Shown: one piece after another, positions 33,389 through 47,713 of the stretch
How positions within the stretch are numbered: position 1 is the first letter of the stretch
Layout: each line of letters starts with the position of its first letter
Notes under the pieces: model-generated
What the model was told of the DNA's origin: nothing
Database searches by the model: none
Seen by the model: the letters and a program-made list of their open reading frames with translations, nothing else
Translations under genes and position numbers: made by a program
Source of the DNA: Arabidopsis thaliana
Lineage: Eukaryota > Streptophyta > Magnoliopsida > Brassicales > Brassicaceae
DNA: 64,000 bases
Assembly (NCBI RefSeq): GCF_000001735.4
Contig: NC_003071.7
Span: 8,673,151-8,737,150 of the forward strand
Direction of reading: 5' to 3'

Positions 33389-36300
33389 ATCTCTCTCTCT
33401 ACAAAGATGATGATAATGGTAAGTATTAAAATAACAAACAGTTATCTTCTTCTTCTGGTTTTATAACCAAAAGAAAAACCCCAGAAAGATCCAAAAGAGT
33501 AGCACTAGTGAGTAAGTGTACTACACACAGAGATTACTAATCAGTGAAGAAACATATATACTACCCAGACTATATCTAACCTAGAGAATTGAGGTTGGTA
33601 CTGGATAGGCTTCTCAAAAAAAAAAATATATCACCTTTATTTCTGGGGAACTAGTATTGGATGACTGGATCTTTTTTTTTTTTTTTTTGTGCTAAAGGAT
33701 GACTGAATCTTATTCTGAATTTTCGTGCTTTAAGAATGTGATAAGCTTCTTAAGGGTTTTTGTCTTTTTCTTATATGTCTCTCTTTGGAGTTTGTTTTTG
33801 CCTCTTCCGTGACTCTAGCATGTATCGCATTTACTATTGTGTCAACTAACTTTAACAGTGAATTCTCTATTTTATTTATGTGTGTATGTGTCTGAATAGA
33901 AACTTGTGCCCATTTTTTAACCTCTGAATAAAAAACCAAGTTGAACATAAAAACAAAATGTCTGAGATCATTTGTAGCTGACGGAGATAAAATAATCAGC
34001 CTCATTGTTTCTCATCCGTACTATAAATTGTTTTCATGGCATTATCATCAAAAAAAAATTATTTTATAAACTTTATCCAATGATCCGGTTAATTTTGGTA
34101 AAAATATATTTAAGTATTACAAAATAAATTTATATTCAAGGATCATCACACATTTATTCCGAGTTTAGAATATTAACTGATTAACACTTAAACATAACTG
34201 AATCGCATGTTACCAGATTACCATTTAACTTGTCTGGACCAAACCTAGACATCCTACATGAATATAATTTTCTTTTGATAGAAGATCGAATACCGGATGA
34301 AATGGTATTTTAGCAATAAGACTTGAAAATGTGGTATTTTGAGAAATGTCTCAAAAAAATATGACTGACACGAAAATAATATTTTGTTTTAAGGGAGCCT
34401 CGAATTCTAGAGGAGTATTGTAGCAAAATATCACACTTTCAAGTTGTGTTGTCAAAATACCACCAAAAGTTTTGTTTTCCAAAAATATTATACTTCAATT
34501 TTGATTTTCAAGAGTTCATCAGAATTAAAAAAATTAAGTTTGAATTGACCATTTTAATTTTAAGATATTGTTTTTAGGGGTTAGGGTTTAGTGTTTAAAG
34601 TTTAGAGTTTAATTTTGAATGTTGGAAGTTAAATTTAAGTTTTATGTTATTTTAAGAAACCAAACATTAAGTGGTATTTTTAAAGAAATAAACAAAAACT
34701 TAAGTATCATATTTAAAAATTGTCCTTTTTTATATCGCTAAATTATAGATTTAAGACTACATATATCTTGCAGGAAATATTCCTTTAGTCTTGTGGTTAA
34801 ATCCATTTGATTCCGCTTTTTCCACCAGAGTTTGACTCCACTAAATCGTGTTATCTTGCATAATAGATATTGGCTATAGAATAGACCATGTCAATCCAAA
34901 GATGTTAAAAACAAAAGACTACAACATATGCAAACATGATATTAAAGACTTAAGTGAGTCTCCTCTTCTATAAACAGAAAAGTCGAATGCTACATAAAGT
35001 GTTAATTTATAATCATTTATAGTAGTCAAGTTAGTGAACAAAGTGTTAATTTCTTCTATAATACTTCTTTTGTTTCTATTTTGTTCTAGTTTAAGATTTT
35101 GGTACATTGATTAAGATCATTTAGTTTCTGTTTTCTTAAATTTTAAAAATATGTTTAATTACATATTTTAAAATAATTTAACCAATAAAAAGTTGCAGAA
35201 TTTCAAGAATCAAAAATAATAAAATAATAATAAATTTTGCATTGAAAACAACAAATAAAATGAAACAACTTATTTTTTTTTATAATCATTTTACCTTTTG
35301 ATAAAGAGCATTTATCATTGATATGGGAACACGCACATATATATATATATATACACATTAATATGTATATACATATTTTTATATAATTCCAAGTAGGGAA
35401 GAAAGAAACAGAGAATCAGATATGGACTCACATTGGTGGGGACAATATTAAGACAGAAATTGGGTGTTTTTTTTATTGATAATCTCAATGATTTATGAGA
35501 CAGGGTAATATGTTTATTTTTGTTGCTAAACCACCCTCTTGCATGATCTATCAAACTTAATTATTTATTCTTTTATTCAGATTTAGACATAATCTATAAA
35601 CATCAATTTTTTCAAGCTAAATTTTGTTGCTAAATCACCCTCTTGCTGTTGTACATTTTTTTTGTCCGCTAAAATGATTTGTACCTATCTAAAATATATT
35701 TTGATTTACCATCAAAGTTACTTTAAATTAAACAAAACGCAAAATAGAAAAAAATATTATCTCCTGATAAAAAAGTCGTAAAAAATTTTGATTGAATAAT
35801 AATGATTTGCGTTTTTGTTCTTTAGAGTAAAATATAATATTTTATGTTAGATGCAAATGACAAGACAAAAACTGAAATTAAAGCCTGATTGTGGTTATAT
35901 TTAAACAAAATGCTAAGTAATAATATTCCGAAAATTATCATATATATCTCGTCTTATAGACTACATATGCTTATGCAATTGTATGTAGCTTTTTTTCTTT
36001 ACCAAATTATGATTTTGTAGGAAGTAGGAACTGAAACAATGAGACATTAAGAGAGAACATATTTAATGGGAGTCTCTTAATTACTAATAAAATATAAAAA
36101 AAAATAAGAGAGAAAAGTGAGAAATTCTAAAATTTTTGTCTCTTATTTGAATAACTCACAAAAAACTCTTGAGACATTATGTGTCTATAATTGTCTATCT
36201 TTTTCATCAAAAAAAAATTGATAATTTAATTTATGAAAATATTTAATTTATATTATTATTTAGAAACTCATTTTGGTTTCTCACCGTCTGAAGTACGTAC

Positions 36301-38711
36301 TCTCGGTGACTGTGTTAATATTTGAATAATTAAATTGTTGATTAGTGATAATAACATAAATTCTTAGAAAGTTATTGTCTACTTGATGATCTTTACCAGC
36401 TTTGGAATAAAATATCAAAAAGGTCTTTATTAGATTAATAGAATAACATTTAATTTGTCATCAGATTTAGATACTAAATTAGCATGTTGGGTTTAAGGAA
36501 ACGATAACCATAACAAGAAAACCTTAATCATTTGCATAAGACAATGATTTTCAGGTAATCGCACGCTAATAATACTTTATTAGGTCTAATATTAGTCTTT
36601 ATGCAATGCTAAATGATCTGTAATCACTCTCTATATCCGTGTGAAATTTAGATAAATAAATAAATAGTGATTTAATAAATGCAGTATACTATATACATAA
36701 TTAAATTTGGATAATAATATGTTGACGTCATTAGTACAAGTACAAACCAGTAGGTTATAAGATCTGAACATATGTATATAACTTATGTTTTAAGAAAATA
36801 TATAGATTTTAACAGTTTTTTAAATGACTAATCGAATTCACAATTCACAAGATTGGCATTTAGTCTACTACAATTTTAACGTTGGAATTTTCATGAAACA
36901 CTTAAACTCATAAATCATAAAACACATGGAATCGCATATAAGAACAGAATTATCGGCAAAAAAGGGACAAAAAATAGAATCATCAGTTACAATATAATAA
37001 AAGTAGTAACATAAACTCGTAATGTAAACTATAATCTCCATCATTTTCTGGCCCATACTGTTCCTATTCGAAGCTTCAAACTAGTAACTATTATTTAACA
37101 TTTATGGAAATTTTTTTATAGATTTAATAAAAAAAAACAGGCTAGGCTCGTAGAGTCGTAGACTACTAATGTTGAATTAAATAACTGGTAGAAATGATTG
37201 ACAACAAAATTTACAAGTAGAAATGATGACGAAAATGGTTGACAGAAAAAAATGATGACGAAAATGATATTTGATGGCGACATGGCTATATAATATTTAT
37301 CAATATAAAATAATTAATATTATATTTAATTAGTACGAATATAGTAATCGTATAAGATAAGGTGGACCCAAATATTATAACTATTTAAATTTTGGATCTG
37401 AATTTATAATATTCTTATTTAGGAAAACTGCAAACTATTTCGGCGGTGGTTGGGGACTCATTTGCCCACACCTTCTATTTCTAGTACTATTTTATTTGTA
37501 TATCAAACGAGAAAATAAAAACAATACGATTCTAAATTTATCTCACGACTAGCACATGATTTGAGGCATAAAGGCAAAGGATTTCTGTGGAAAAAAAAAA
37601 GATAATTGATTAGTTGTAAAATATTTTTGTAAGTAAAGAAATGTAGGAATCGATGAATTGAAAAAGCATATATTGATAGGAAGACAAGCTGCTCGCTGTA
37701 TCATCGTGTTATGTTCCTCCACGAGAGGGTAATAATTGGTGATCCCTATCCAACGCAATAATTTCTCTTTTATGATTGTATATTTTAATAATACATTAGA
37801 CATAAATAAATACCTGACCATTTTAACATAATCTATTTTAGGAAAAATTATAAAACACTATATATATTTTTTTTTCTTTCAAAACTACCATTAATGAAAT
37901 TTCAAAATACCACTTGGGTTGAAATGTAAACTTATTAGGTCAACAAAAAGAATTGTTTACAAGAAAAAAAAAGAATGGGTAGAAAACACTAGTCTAAAAT
38001 AGTGCGAAAATGAATTAAGTGTCTTCACTAAAATTGTTTTTGCGTTGTGGCAGCTAAGAGAGACGATGCGGTTGTGGTTAACATTGTTAATGGAACGAAC
38101 GAGATGAGCGGTTGGATGAGACCACTGTTTAAAGTTATATACTTTGAACTAAAACTTTTTTTTTGTAGTATTAGTATGTTTAGGGAATTTCTCAATAGAT
38201 ATGGTTTCTAGAAAAGTCTTTTAGTTATTAAAAAAAAATATTTTTTTATATTTTATAATTTCTGATTTTATTAAACTGGTTTTATTTTATTAAAATTTAA
38301 TAAAAATATTCAATATATTAGAATTTGATTGAATATTGTAAGAATCATCAATTTCGGTTTTCGGACCAAGTGTTAGTTCACGGACAGATGAGAAGTTTTA
38401 GTTTTTTTTTTTTTTTTTTTTTCACAAGTAATATAGATTTGTTTTGTTCACTAATAAAGGTATTTAATCATCAGTTGCGAGGTCAAAATACATTTTTTTT
38501 TTTTGTCCTACGAGAGGAAAGCAATAAATACATTCCCCCAAAACAACTCAAAATAGACCACACACTGCAACAACAAATGGAAAAACCAATTTGCAAAATT
38601 ACACCCAAAAAATTGAAACGCGGAAAACACACCCATATACAAAATAAACAATAATGAATATGACCCCAAGACACAAGATAAACCCACTGAACCATAAGTA
38701 CAAGCGGCTCG
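33389..38711. other. Long intergenic region upstream of PIF1 to the CLASP 3' end
   Basis: About 5.3 kb without a supportable gene. The first 200-300 bases are the PIF1 leader and promoter. It contains a foldback element (34302-34464), a degenerate telomere-like run near 34575-34612, an AT microsatellite at 35337-35353, and a 22-base direct repeat near 35519 and 35623. Otherwise it is AT-rich. The end towards 38.7 kb is the CLASP 3' UTR. Confidence 0.6.
34302..34464. mobile_element. MITE-like foldback element
   Basis: The left arm at 34302-34342 begins ATGGTATTTTAGCAATAAG. It matches the reverse complement of the right arm at 34421-34464, which begins GGTGGTATTTTGACAAC. The arms share long blocks (GGTATTTT, ACTTGAAA, TATTTTG) over about 41-44 bases, with roughly 78 bases between them. 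No clear target-site duplication was found. GGTATTTTT-type ends also recur downstream near 34671 and 37905. Class assignment is not possible by eye. Confidence 0.5.
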
Positions 38712-41700
38712 TCAGGTGTCTGCGTCGATAGGGGCACCGTTTCTAGCCTGCGAGATCCGGTTTGCATAGATGGTCACTAGACGAACCTGCGTGCTGTTTA
38801 GACCTTCCAAATACGGCAAAAATGCTTTCCCAAGCATTATATATATGTCTACTAGACAGAACACCACTGTCTGCAACAAACAGCAAAGACCCCCTCATAG
38901 AGAGTTAGTTATAACTTGTCCAATTTCATCAAATCGTAAGTTACTGGTATGAGTAGAAAAGTCAAGTTTTTTTTTTCAATTCCTTTACCTTGCGGACATC
39001 CGCGCTTTGGCTCCCAAATGCTTCAAAAACCGCAGGCAAAAAAGACGACAATTGATCCATTAATTCCTCTTGCGAGAGCCTACCCACAAGCTGTACACAA
39101 GAGCCAATGAAACTGTTTCAGTGAGACCTGACGATTATATCTACATGCGACTTTGTATTAACAATCTCGGAAAAACACGAATATACCGTATAATTGATAA
39201 ATCTTACCTTCGTTAAACAATTTATGCAAGCGACAAGAGTTTTCTCATCTTCCGTCACCAATAATGGGACAATAACCTGAAGCAAAGACATATTGCTTAG
39301 GTTAAATCAACTAGAAGAAACGAAACAATAAAACAAATGAGGGCGTGAAAAGAGTTCTATGTACATACGCTTAAGCATCTGAAAGGATCGTATTGGGACA
39401 AGACTGTGGTCAAACATTGCTCAGCTTCAGTGGAAACCTGAAAAGATATTATCATATGAGATCTGGAGACATACAGAAAAAGGGGTTGATCCACAAGAAA
39501 AAGGTTTGAGCATGCAATCGTTACTTTTGGAACGGTGTCCTTTGAGACATGAAGCAGCTTTTCGATCACTATTTCAACAGAGTCTTCCATGGCATCTTTC
39601 TGAAATTAATAAGCAAGATATATACATGTAAGAAAAGGTGTTTGTAATTTCACAGACCCACGCTTAATGTGTTAGAGATGATTGATTGACGAGTCTACGT
39701 AAGGAACAAACCTGGCTCTTTAGCATTTCAGAAATCAATGAAAGAGCAAGCTCTTTGATTGAAAAATCTTCGTCATCGAGCACTTCAAGAACAACCGTCA
39801 AAATTTGATTGAAGTACTGGGAGTAGAAAAGTAGGAGGAATGACCATTAGGATTGATAGGCAAATGTACATGGTAAAGCAACTATGAAATATATCCCACC
39901 CAACGGAGTTTACCAACACACATTTTTCTTGTCTTACCCAATCTTTTCTAGCCTTGTAAATTTCATGGACTTACAATCTTAACAGTAGAAATGTAATATA
40001 AAAGATATAAATGTCGGGACCAATTATTCCAACTAGTGCAGGGTTCATTAGTTATACCTTGGTCCAAACTGATTCCTCGTTAGCTACAGAGGCTTCAATT
40101 AATTGCTGGAGTCCAGATTTCTTGCTAGAAGAAGGGCTTCCATCACTCCCGTTGATCTGTGAAAGCATAATCATCAGATATGCTTTTTAGTACCAGAGAA
40201 AACAACGATAACGACATTTAGCAGAAGTGACAATAGTTACTAACCATATGTAGAATCTGAGGAATGCTAGGTCCAGATTCCGGTGTTGTGTTGACCTTAA
40301 TAGATGTGAGCATGTAGTGACCTAAATCTAATTCGCGGGAGACCTCATTTTCATGTCTTCCTTCCAAGGAATCAACGCTTGTCAGATTTAGACCATTTTT
40401 CTCCAAATGTGGTGGAGATAAGTCATCCAAGATTTCGATGTTTTCTGAGCTTCCATTGGGGCTAGTTCTTGATATCGAATTCTGACCAGCTGAAGCAAAT
40501 GTGTAATCAGAATCCTTGGGGTTCAACAGATCACTAGCTGAACTGATCCCAGTTCTAACGTTCTGATACAGCTTTTCCTGGGTTCCACTGGAAACATTTT
40601 GACCAACACCACCAGTGATCATTGTTGGCTCCTGGGAAGAACTCCACTTCCTGCCACTATCACTGTCAATAGAACCCCCAGAATACCGGCCAAGGAATAT
40701 ATTCTTCTTGGAGGCACCAGCATATCCTTCCTCAGATGATGTCCCAATGGCATCAGATGGGTCATAAGACTTAATTCTCTGTTTTTCCTTTTTACTCTGC
40801 ATATAGTTTAACAGGTCCACCTCGATGCGGGGAGTATATTGTTTGAGGGCTCTTCTCAGAGAGTTTTGCTCCTCAACCGACAAACTAAGAATGTAATTTA
40901 GCAGTCCCGCAGAATCATAATGATTGTAAACAGATATGATGCAAGTAATGGAAGCTTCTTTCAACTTGGTATTTTTGTCGCGGGTTAATGGCGTCAACTT
41001 TGCCAGCCACAACTTTAAGATGCCACTATTACCCGAAATTTCAGGGTTACCAGCGTACCTGTTGAAGGAGTTGATGGCAAATTCAATCACAGCTAATTTA
41101 GCCTTTGGTGATCTCTGTTCATCCAGTGAACGAAGCAATGCAGGTAAAAGGGAATCCACACTGTAGGTTTTGCTGACAATTTCCAAGGTTGAGGAGCAAG
41201 GTTGTCTAACTACTTCTTTAGGGTCAATTAGCCGTGAAAACACATGGGGTAGGACTCTTTCCATGTAGCTCTCAAAAGGCTTTCGGCAAGATGGTATAAG
41301 ATCTGCAAGTGTCGACAGTGCTGCTTGTGCGACCTTGTGGTGAGGATCATCCAAATGCCGGAGAAATAGTTTCATTACTTTCTCAAAACTTTGAATTACT
41401 TCTTGAGCACCTTTTGGGCCTTGCTGCAGCAGAGTTTGGAGAAAATTAAAAGCTGCAACTCTGGCACACCAATCAGAACTTGAGTTCAGTCCGTCGTTAA
41501 GGGCCTCGTTCAGGGAAGCTGGACCATCAACAAAATTTGATATGTCACCAATTTGCAGTTGGCTATCATCAAAACTCCTCCTCCGGCCTGCAGACATTCT
41601 TCCCCCTACATTCTTCCTCAAAAGTGGCCTCTGGAAATTGGGAACATGGCTAGCGTTTGATTCCCTGAAAGTCAAATCTCTATAAGCAGTATCCATCTGC

Positions 41701-44700
41701 TGTCGGTCAAAATGACCAGCCATAAACCGCCTCACCTCTCTGGCATCATTGCTTTCCTCAAGAGAACTTCTCTCATTTCTCTCTGAGCCCCGTTTAGCGG
41801 TCAAGGATGAAAAAGTAGGATGAGACTCGGACAACAGATTGCCACGGTAAGATGATCTTCCTGAGTCCTTTGAAGCTTGAATTTGGGTGATGATATCTGA
41901 CAAACCAAGGCCACCATTGCGATTACTGCCTTTGTTGATACTATGTGTTGATTCAGCAGCTGCGCTACTTGTGTGACTATTGGATGCTGGAGCAACAGCA
42001 TGGAAAGGAGGATCACGAGACGATGGAGGGTCAACTCCTGCACTAGGGGAAAAAGAAGACAATTTAGCTGCGCAAGGATATCTTAGCTCATGTTAAAGGA
42101 CGTTTCAAAAACAAACTGTACTTTCATAAGGAAAGAAACTCAATACCTAGATCCAAACTACTTGAACGAAGGGCTGCAGGATTTTGTCTATCAGATATAT
42201 GCAGTCCTCGGAGCATACTTTCAATTGCACTGACCTTCTGCTTGCTTGATTGTAACACACTTTCCAGACTACGTTCAGAACCTTTATTGACATCCTTTGA
42301 TTGCGAAAGGAGTAACCCAGAAGAAAGAGATCCTCCAGATGATAAATTTGAACTTCTATCCATAGCGACTATAGCTGATGTTCCATAGCCAGGTAGGTTA
42401 GAAGGAGCAGACGTCTGAGAAAATGAAGGCTGGGAATGTCTCTCACGGACAGATGGTGAGGCGTGTCTCCTATGAATTCCACCATCTTCTTCATTTATTA
42501 GCTGAGAACATATGGAATGCTTTATCAAGCCTCATTGATGATAATAAGCAGAATATAGAGAGTTGAAAAGCCTTACCCTTTGAATGACAGGGTCAAAGGA
42601 CGAAAACAACCGGCGAGAACGATCCGGCCAAGTTTTTGCAAACATTCTGTAGCACATTCTAGCAGTTGCCCGCACCTGTTATTCAATATATTAAAACCTT
42701 TCAATGGCACATGGGAGAGAGATAGCTGGGCAATACAGTAAATACAAATCATTTGTTACAATTGATGCAAAACATACATTCATTAAAAGTTGCATCGAAT
42801 CCGAATAACTGCATTACCACATATATAAACAAGCAACCATAAACCCTACTTCAACATCTCGTATTATGGAAAATGGTACCAGAAACCTACCTCACTCATA
42901 GCATCTGCAACACAGCATCTAATCAGATCTTCATATAAATCAACTGATCGTTGAATTTCTGGAGCATCAGGCCAATGTTCAAGTGTTAACAATGCATATT
43001 CACAACATCTGTATACAAAAAAATGGGATCAATTCCAGAACATCATAAATCTGTATACAAGAAAATGGGATACAAATGCTCCAGCTTACCTTGCTCGCAG
43101 AATTGCATTACGGTCATGTTTTGCTGATTCAGCTATGCGAGGAAGTACACGGGCAGCTTTGCAGTTACGCAGCATCTGGAATAGCAAGAAACCATCTGTG
43201 TAAGCACAAAACTTAGCCGAGCAGGCATGGTTCTAGAAACCAAAATAAGCGAGCTAATAATTTACCGTTTTTATGCAGTTATCAGCAGATTCTGCAATTA
43301 CAAGCACAGTAATCACAACCAGCTTGAAAAGCACCTGATTACCATATACCAATATTAACAAGAATGTGTATGTGTTGAATGCCATAGTAGTAAACGACAG
43401 GAGGTTAAGCTTACTGGAATAAACGTCTCAGCGCATGCCTCAAAATCTCCCAGTAGCTCTTTTGATAAGAGACACAAGAGATGACAGGCCTATGAACACG
43501 AGAAACAGTATATGAAGGAAAGACAATGGCAAAAATGGTTTTCAAAACAACATAAGAATATAGATAGGATGCATGAATCTAATATACCCTTCATCCCTAC
43601 TGAAATTGGATCTACTAGCAAATGTGTTTTCTGGCTAAAATGAATATAAGTTTTACTAAGATGAAGGGTGTTGGCATAGAAAAATATGAACTTCCTATAA
43701 ATTAGTTACTCAATGATAATGGAATATCTCACGGAGTTGCCAACTCATCAATTTGTCTCCGATACAAGGATCAGAAGAATCACAATACATTCTAAATCCT
43801 ACTAATGAGAATATCAATCGAAAATTTAGCTAACCTGCTTAACAATGGTAGATCTCCGGTCAGCTAATTGAGTACTTAAAGGACCAACAAGTTGCTTCAG
43901 GAGACCTCGAAAGCAGGAGTAATCAGTCGCACCTTCAACAGAAAAAAGATTCCATGAGATGAGATACAAGAAAATAAAACTTCATTTCGAAGATAAAGAC
44001 AAAAAGTATTGACGTAGTACCTCCTGCAACAAGTCCTTCAACCCTCCGCATAGCTGAAATACGCATTGACCAGTCTTTCTCTGGGACGAGTGTTGCAGCA
44101 ATTTTCTCAAATTCTCGTATTAACTCCTTCTCTGAGTACACTTTGATTGGCTCAATGGGTTTTTCAGTGATGTCGGCATCTCCTGAAATGCAGAGATACA
44201 AAACCAGTGAGCCGAGATAGAAATATTACAACACTAATGTTTAGGCTTCAATCATTGAGAGAAAGATTTTCACCCCCAAATAAAGAGTTCTCCCTCGTAG
44301 GAGCCTTTGCCCTGGGACTGCTCTTTTTGGGATTGACACTTGATGCCTTCACCTCATTAACAACATGGTGGGCACTACGGCCATCTGTAGAACGCAGTTG
44401 TGGCTCAATACGTTCTAGTCTAGCATTAATGTCCTTCACCTGAGTAAAAAGTAAAAAAACAGAGAAAGAGTTCAAGCAAAGAGCGCCCCAAGACTGCAAT
44501 CATATTATTCTTTATCAAAGTACACTAAGTTATGATGCAGATGGAAACTATACACATGCATTATGCATTCTAGCACTGCAGATGGATTAATCTTATTCTG
44601 AGAATTACCATATACGATGGAAGATGGTGACGTTGAAGCTCTTCTCGAAATTGAGACCCACCTTGCATATACATCTCCTGAGAAAAACAGAATTATGATA

Positions 44701-45663
44701 TTAATATCAAACACGAAGTAGAACATCTGAATTCTGAATTCTACGAATTCTCTAAAAACACAGACAAATCCCTACTGATAAAGTGAAATTCTTTGCTCAA
44801 ACTGCACTCAAAATTGATTGAGTTCACTACTAACTATCTCAGTCATAATTATGGAAGTCGAGAGTATACAATTGGGTGTGAGACTCTGCCTTGATGTTTA
44901 AAGTCTAAATCACTTTAGTAGTTGAGAACAAGGATGGTACAAAATTTACCTCAATGCACAAAATAGCAGCTTCCCTAACTGCTTGATTAGGGTCATTTAA
45001 CATCTGAAGTATCTGATAAACAAACAAAATAACCGCAATCAAATTCGATCCAATACAAGAAAAACATGATCCAAATAGCTTTTAAAGGGAGAGAGATAGA
45101 TACCGGAGCAAGTATAACACGCTGAAGAGGAAGTTCCGTAGATGCGAAAAGACCAATCGCCGATGTAACAGTACGCGCAAACTCTTCCCTAACTCTCCAA
45201 CTCTTATGCATCCAAGCATACGAACCAGCTCTCTCCACTATAATCGTCGGAGATGAAACCTAACAAAAAACAAATTCTGAGCAATGCAAATTCCATCAAC
45301 AAACATTCAAAACTAAGTAAAATTATTCACCTCCATGAGAGTCGTCAACAGACGCCTCGCAGCATCTCTAACAGGTTGCTTACTATCACCAAGCCGCTCG
45401 ACAACAGCAGGAACAAGAGCATTCAAATGAAGCTTCAAATGCTCACCAGCGAGGACAGCAGCAGAAGCAAGAGCTTGAAGAGCACCTTGAGAGACTCTAA
45501 AATTACTATCCTTAAGGAGATCCAAACAAGAATCAACAAGTGACGTCACTTCCGCAGGACTCAAACTCTTCCTAGAAGCTTCGAGAAGTTGATGCAGCCT
45601 TTCAACAGCAGCCATGCGCTCTTTTGTATCCTTGGCTCTCGCCATTTCTAAAGCTTCCTCCAT
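38712..45663 (-). CDS. CLASP: CLIP-associated protein, microtubule regulator (CLASP)
   Basis: Twenty-one exons on the minus strand: 45663-45331, 45259-45104, 45012-44950, 44677-44609, 44439-44274, 44182-44021, 43932-43835, 43489-43415, 43334-43266, 43175-43090, 43008-42891, 42675-42577, 42501-42147, 42037-40245, 40156-40058, 39816-39712, 39599-39525, 39437-39369, 39276-39208, 39090-38989 and 38870-38712. All phases close at 1439 aa. HEAT-repeat TOG domains lie at about 1-230, 300-500 and 790-1010. A Ser-rich linker carries SR-type basic stretches, and a C-terminal HEAT region covers about 1210-1430. CLASP stabilises cortical microtubules at cell edges and plus ends and links to SNX1 (known). 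Exon 14 alone is 1.8 kb. The start is the first Met of the conserved MEEALEMARAKDTKERM; an upstream in-frame extension was rejected as leader. Confidence 0.97.
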
Positions 45664-47713
45664 TTTTTTTTTTACCAAACCACCGACGGACGATTCCGAT
45701 CTGACGCTCCTCCGTTCAGATCTGCTGAAATCTCTAATCAGAGGTATTGGAAAGAAAACACACACCAAATTCGAATCGATCCAATGACGGATTCGATGAA
45801 CAGTGAGCGAGAATCGTAGAGAGAGAGAGAGAGAGAGAGTGTGTTGTGTTCTGTGTGTAAATGTGTTTAGAGAGAGAAAAAGGGATTTGAGGGGAGAAGT
45901 GTCGTTTAATTTTTAGTACTAAGAAAGAAAAGAGTAAAGGCGAGAGACTAGTAGAGAGACTAAACTCATTTTGAAGAAGATAAACGAGAGCATGTGGTTG
46001 GCTGGCGTCTTTGGTACTTGCCCTTGTTTTTCTTAATATTTACTGTTTCATACCACTATTATGTTATGGTCTCTGAACTTAACCGCCGGTTCCGATTCGG
46101 AGGGGTTGGTTTAATCCGGTTGGGTTATTAACAAAATAATAAAGTGAATTACAGGAGTTTTAGCAATTGTTCTTTTGAAATATATGAAGATAAAATTCTT
46201 AATTATTAATTTATTGAGGAGCTATTAATTTGAAATTTAAAATTTCTTTTTTTTTTGTTAAAGAATGTGGTATTAATTTGGAGTAAAACAAATAAATTTT
46301 TTGATTTTATCGACCTACATATGTTTGAGAAAAAAAAATCAGTGTCTAATTTGGATAACTCGGATTGGTGCAGTCGAACCACATCATATAGTAACAAAAA
46401 TGTAGTGAATTTTACTAAAATAAACTAAAAGTTGCTCTACTCATACGTATTTTGATTAGAAATTGGATCAAACCGAAAGAAAAAGTAAATATCTCACCAA
46501 ATCTGGACAAAACATAGGATAAAAAATGCCTCCACTCTGGTTGGTAAATTCTTTAGAGAAACAATACAAATAAATTTCTTTAAATTAAAATCAAGAGAAT
46601 GTTTATTTCATTAAATAACATTAAATTAAAAAGAAAAGAAAATCTTAACTATGTCTATCACCAACCTAACAAAGCTGGAATAAATCCAAATTACGAATAT
46701 TTAATTTCTAGTCATTGGAATTTTAAAAGACTATCTTAAATAAGATATGTTATAAAATAACTCTAAATTCGAATCAATCAGTTATTGTGAAATTAGTTTA
46801 ATTAGATCACTCCACTGATAAGATATAATACCCGACGTCGGTTCATTAGATTTGATTATTTATAAACACGAATGTGGTGTTTAATTAGATAAGACCATTC
46901 TCAACTAATAAAAGCCTTTTGTCTAAACATTAACCTTTGATCATGTTAATATGTCAGCTGATCGGAGTTTAATCAAATGCTTAATATATTTTGGTCTTCA
47001 TACCATCTTTTTTTTTTTTGTTATCCTTCATACCATCTCGTTTGTATAATGTGTATTTATTTTTGCATCCCCTCTAATTCATACAAGTTTGATCAAAGTT
47101 CAAAATTTTCTTTAAAATTCGCAGAGAAATAACAAAAACTTAAGATAATAAATCACACACACGTGGCCAATTGTTGTCACTTGTCACGCCGGCGATCTTA
47201 AACAGCTGGTGCGGGCCAAAGAGTCGGAGCGTAATTGACAAGTAATCATGCTTAAAAACTTTCCCACCTTTTTTTCTTCTTTTACTTCTATGTGCTTATC
47301 ACTTCCCAAAATACAATCATTTACTTTGATGCTGATTACAAAGTCACTTACAATTGGATTAGGCAATAAAAAGACAAATTTATGAAAATAAAAGAATTAA
47401 GACTCTACTAACAGATTAGATTTGAATCGATAGGTGACAGAGGGTAAAGTTTATGTTTATCCTAGACTCTAATAACATACCAAACTAGCATATTCAACAT
47501 GATATGAGTGAACTTCCTATATTGATAAATTAAAGTCAAACAATATTTGTGGTCAAATGGTAAATAATTATATTTCTTTCTGAAATTGGTCACCTCACAA
47601 TTCTTTATAAATATTGTTATAGGTCTAACAAATAAAAGCACTATTAGTGATTTTTGTTTATGTGTTAAAAGGTTTACTGTTAGTAAAATATTAAGAGAAG
47701 GAAGCAAAGAAAT
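45664..47713. other. Divergent intergenic region, CLASP and defensin-like gene
   Basis: Begins with the CLASP leader, which includes a GA microsatellite at 45818-45839. The rest is AT-rich and presumably holds the promoter of the peptide gene at its end. No gene is recognised in between. Confidence 0.6.

Noticed and set aside
38041..38130. GC-richer patch with GCGGTTG-type words, considered as a transposon end
   Set aside because: No matching inverted end or target-site duplication found by eye.
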